From Microbacterium sp. SD291 (lineage in GTDB: Bacteria > Actinomycetota > Actinomycetes > Actinomycetales > Microbacteriaceae): 64,000 bases of DNA. The notes beneath the pieces are model-generated. The model searched no databases, was not told where the DNA came from, and worked only from the letters and a program-made list of their open reading frames with translations. Below, in pieces: positions 61,438-64,000 of the stretch. The position numbers were made by a program, and so were the translations under genes. Within the stretch, counting starts at the first letter, position 1, and each line of letters starts with the position of its first letter. The stretch is taken from contig NZ_JADIJR010000016.1 in NCBI RefSeq assembly GCF_017355365.1, forward strand, positions 1-64,000. The letters run 5' to 3'.

Positions 61438-62423
61438 ACGTCCTGGTGGTGAGCCCGGGGTTTCATGGGTATGCGTCGGCGCTCGGTCGTACGTTCGCCT
61501 CGCTCGGGTATGACGCGCGTGTGCACGTGTACGATCATGCCCGCCACGTCGGTGAGCGGCTGGGGCTCCGCTCATTGCAGAACGATCCATCGCACCCGCT
61601 CGCCCTCGCTGCACGCGCGCGGATAACCCAACGTGCGATCCGCACGTTGCGCGAGTATCGCCCGGACGCTGTTGTCGTGGTTCGAGGTGACCTGCTCGCG
61701 GGGGACTGGCAGGAGGCGCTTCAGGCAAGTGGCGCGCGCCACATCACGTGGTTCTATGACGAGCTGCGCCGAATGACTTACTCGCCGACGGCCCTACGCG
61801 AGATCGGTGCGATCGCGACGTACAGCGCCGACGATCAAGCCGCTATGCGTGCTGAGGGGATCGACGCGCATCACGTCCCGCTGGGTTACGACGCGCTCGC
61901 CGAGATCACGCCGCATGCCGTCGATGCCGTCACCCTCATCGGAGCACGGTATCCCGGCCGTGAGTCGACCCTCCGCAACCTGTCGGGCTCGGGGGTGCGA
62001 GTGAAGGCCTTCGGCCGAGACTGGTCCCGGCACCCGCTCGATCAGATTCGCACGGGTGCCTTCGCCGACCCCGGCGTTCCGGTGGGGCGTCAGCTCGATC
62101 GCTCCACCGCATACGGGGCAATGCGCGATTCGTCCGCGACGCTCAATCTGCACGGCGATCAGGACGGCTTCACGATGCGCACATTCGAAGCTTCCGGTGT
62201 CGGAGCCGTCCAGCTCTGTGACCGGTTGGACGTGGACGGGCTCTATGACCTCGACAGCGAGGTGATCGCCTACCGAGATGAGGATGAACTCGTCGAGTAC
62301 TGCCACAGGATCGAAACGGATGCTCGTTGGGCTACTGGCATCAGGGAGCGCGGCAGAACGCGCACGCTGGCCGAGCACACTTTGGCCCACCGGCTGCGGC
62401 GGTTGGAGCAGCTGTGGGACTGA
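61434..62423 (+). CDS. CgeB-like glycosyltransferase
   Basis: A 329-residue GT-B-type protein: VLVVSPGFHGYASALGRTFA, VVVVRGDLLAGDWQEALQ, HITWFYDELRRMTYS, then LIGARYPGRESTLRNLSGSG and NLHGDQDGFTMRTFEASGVG. This resembles the CgeB/glycosyltransferase-4-like family that ends in a glycosyl-transferase group 1 domain, where the late Glu is functional. ATG 61434 overlaps the upstream stop (ATGA). It overlaps the next start by 10 nt. Confidence 0.75.
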   Translation: MNVLVVSPGFHGYASALGRTFASLGYDARVHVYDHARHVGERLGLRSLQNDPSHPLALAARARITQRAIRTLREYRPDAVVVVRGDLLAGDWQEALQASGARHITWFYDELRRMTYSPTALREIGAIATYSADDQAAMRAEGIDAHHVPLGYDALAEITPHAVDAVTLIGARYPGRESTLRNLSGSGVRVKAFGRDWSRHPLDQIRTGAFADPGVPVGRQLDRSTAYGAMRDSSATLNLHGDQDGFTMRTFEASGVGAVQLCDRLDVDGLYDLDSEVIAYRDEDELVEYCHRIETDARWATGIRERGRTRTLAEHTLAHRLRRLEQLWD

Positions 62424-63445
62424 ACGTCCCCGAAGATCTCGACGCCTGGCGGCGTTGGCAGGCTCGCCGCCGTGGCGTTCAGTCATTACGCTCGCGCCTC
62501 GCGCGCGCAGGCTCTGCGCAGCCCGCACTGAGCCTGATGGTGCGTGGATCCTCACCGCGGGTGCTACTCGCCCTGGATTCCAGGTCGCCGTCGGGCATCG
62601 CTTCACTGCAGCGGCTGGTCGACCGGATTCACGGGCTTGCGGTGGTCTCGTCTGTCCACACGGCTGACGAGCTGTCGACGATCCTCGCATCGGACGAGCT
62701 TCGAGGATCGACGCTGGGCGAGTTGGCGTCCATCCGTGCAGTTGTTGCCGCCGGTCACTACCTCCCTGCCGGGTCGGCAGCGTGGAGCTTCGCCATGAAG
62801 CGCGGCATCGAAAACATCGTCGTGCAGCACGGGCTGATGACACCCTTCGCGCCGCCGTTACCAGCCAAAGCCCACCTGCTGTCATTCTCGGAGGCTGACG
62901 GCGTCTTCTGGAGTTCCGGCCGCAGCGACGTCACCTGGACCGCGACCGGATCGCAACTGCTCTGGTCGGCCACCCGCAACCCGGCGACGCGCATCGCGAC
63001 GTCGACCCCGTACTATCTCGGCCAGCTGCACGGCGCCGAGCTCCCTCGGCTGGGCATGACCCGCGCGATAGCTCGCTTCTGGCATGAAACGGGCGCGACC
63101 TATCGACCGCACCCGTCCGAGCGTGACCGCTTGTCGTTGCTTCAGCATCAGCTCTGGGAGCGGCGGGGGATGATCATCGATCGTGAACGGAGAGGCCTGA
63201 CTGAGCTCGACGGGCCTGTGGTTGCCGCTTTCTCCACCGGGCTTGTCGAGGCTGCGGCATCGGGATTGCCCTCGTGGTCGTACTACCCGAACGCTCCACG
63301 GTGGGTCCAGGACTTCTGGGACCGGTACCAGATCAGCCGCTGGGACGTGGATTCACAGCCCACGCCTGCCCCCGCGCTTCCTGAGATCGAACCTGCCGAG
63401 GCCATCGCTGACGCAGTACTGGCTATCGCTGGAGGCAGCCGATGA
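62414..63445 (+). CDS. candidate nonulosonate transferase / polysialyltransferase-like GT-B
   Basis: A 343-residue protein. The second half has NIVVQHGLMTPFAPPLPAKA, then TYRPHPSERDRLSLL and FSTGLVEAAASGLPSWSYYP. The HP and S-T/S-S pair recalls polysialyltransferase (PF07388-like) and CDP-glycerol-type transferases. Placed directly before the CMP-nonulosonate synthetase (ATGA overlap), it is a good candidate to transfer the nonulosonate to the glycan. GTG 62414 is the likely start. The function is inference from motif and context. Confidence 0.6.
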   Translation: MGLNVPEDLDAWRRWQARRRGVQSLRSRLARAGSAQPALSLMVRGSSPRVLLALDSRSPSGIASLQRLVDRIHGLAVVSSVHTADELSTILASDELRGSTLGELASIRAVVAAGHYLPAGSAAWSFAMKRGIENIVVQHGLMTPFAPPLPAKAHLLSFSEADGVFWSSGRSDVTWTATGSQLLWSATRNPATRIATSTPYYLGQLHGAELPRLGMTRAIARFWHETGATYRPHPSERDRLSLLQHQLWERRGMIIDRERRGLTELDGPVVAAFSTGLVEAAASGLPSWSYYPNAPRWVQDFWDRYQISRWDVDSQPTPAPALPEIEPAEAIADAVLAIAGGSR

Positions 63446-64000
63446 ACATCCTCTGCGTCATCCCCGTCCGCGGCGGATCGAAGGGCGTCCCGGGCAAGAA
63501 CTCCCGCCTGGTGGCGGGCAAGCCGCTCGTCGCGTGGACCATTGAGCAGGCGCTCGCCGCCGACCCCGGTCTCGACGTCATCGTCTCCACCGACGACGCG
63601 GCGCTCGCCGAGATCGCCCGCCGGGCCGGTGCCGACGTGCCGTTCCTGCGCCCGGCCGACCTCGCTCAGGACACCACGCCCACAGAGCCGGTCGTGCAGC
63701 ACGCGATCGCCCACCGCGTCGCCGAGGGGCGTCGCCCCGATGCCGTGATGCTGCTGCAGGCGACCTCGCCGGTGCGTCTTCCCGGCACGCTCGACCGCGC
63801 CGTGAGGCAGTTCACCGAGACCGGCGTCGACAGCCTGGTCGGGGTCGTTCCGCAGACGCCGTTCTTCTGGCATCCAGCCGGGTCCGACGCTGGCAGCGCC
63901 ACGGCCGAGTACGATCTGGCGGCGCGGCCGAGGCGGCAGGAGCTGGGCACGTCGGACTACTTCTACAAGGAGACCGGCTCGCTGTACGTGACCCGCACCG
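63442..64000 (+). CDS. neuA: acylneuraminate cytidylyltransferase family protein (5' part, cut by window edge)
   Basis: 186 residues visible; the gene continues beyond the window. IPVRGGSKGVPGKNSRLVAG is the nucleotide-binding start of CMP-nonulosonate synthetases. Then DVIVSTDDAALAEIARRAGA, RPADLAQDTTPTEPVVQHA and MLLQATSPVR follow in the family order. It activates sialic, legionaminic or pseudaminic acid as a CMP-sugar; which cannot be told. ATG 63442 overlaps the preceding stop. The downstream synthesis genes would lie just beyond the edge. Confidence 0.9.
   Translation, partial: MNILCVIPVRGGSKGVPGKNSRLVAGKPLVAWTIEQALAADPGLDVIVSTDDAALAEIARRAGADVPFLRPADLAQDTTPTEPVVQHAIAHRVAEGRRPDAVMLLQATSPVRLPGTLDRAVRQFTETGVDSLVGVVPQTPFFWHPAGSDAGSATAEYDLAARPRRQELGTSDYFYKETGSLYVTRT

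Overview
The window reads as the chromosome of a high-GC actinobacterium, most likely Microbacterium or a close relative in Microbacteriaceae. The reasons are the very high GC content, frequent GTG starts, the rplM-rpsI-glmM order, and the dispersed CTTCGACAGGCTCAG repeat that I associate with this group. The genus call is inference; no search was run.

Layout. 1-4155 is housekeeping: an AbiEi/DUF559-type protein, a small palindromic-repeat patch, then rplM, rpsI and glmM, closed by a strong bidirectional hairpin. 4236-9374 holds lipid-linked sugar and envelope genes: a GT-C transferase, a GT2, GtrA, a Ppx/GppA phosphatase and galE. From about 9.5 kb to the right edge the window is one very large exopolysaccharide/capsule region. 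9557-22254 is a forward block with a Wzy/ligase-type protein, a Wzz-BY-kinase, glycosyltransferases and two pyruvyltransferases; a reverse pair inside it consists of a GT4 and a collapsed acyltransferase. 22272-24700 holds an ABC exporter divergent from a Tat-type, cysteine-rich secreted protein. 24779-30031 is a reverse operon of four overlapping glycosyltransferase genes, one a GT4-GT2 fusion. 30140-33576 is a forward operon: GT4, nucleotidyltransferase, PqqD-like protein and MauE-thioredoxin protein. 34004-43737 is reverse: GIY-YIG, GT4, DUF4012, ugd, polyprenyl-P sugar-1-P transferase, lepB, low-Mr phosphatase and a second BY-kinase. 43822-47873 is forward: GT2, GT4, Wzx-type flippase and a third pyruvyltransferase. 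47765-51896 is reverse: Wzy-type polymerase, acyltransferase and a second sugar-1-P transferase. 52136-55840 holds a GT4 and a divergent pair of fusion proteins (nucleotidyltransferase-PqqD and HprK-PqqD). 56042-64000 has a third Wzy-type protein, a third BY-kinase, a GT2, an epimerase, a hexapeptide acyltransferase, a CgeB-like GT, a candidate nonulosonate transferase and the 5' part of a CMP-nonulosonate (NeuA-type) synthetase, cut by the window edge.

How it works together. ugd, galE, the epimerase and the CMP-sugar synthetase make activated sugars. Two sugar-1-P transferases start repeat units on the lipid carrier, and about twenty glycosyltransferases, with pyruvyl- and acyltransferases, build and decorate them. 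A Wzx-type flippase and three Wzy/ligase-type proteins handle export and polymerisation, and three BY-kinases with one phosphatase would tune chain length. The machinery looks sufficient for two or three different surface glycans.

The most unusual content is a split gene set that is not ordinary capsule machinery: two paralogous nucleotidyltransferases, three PqqD-like domains (one free, two fused), an HPr-kinase-like ATPase and a MauE-thioredoxin membrane protein. The fusions imply that nucleotidyltransferase, PqqD domain and kinase act together. No precursor peptide was found beside them.
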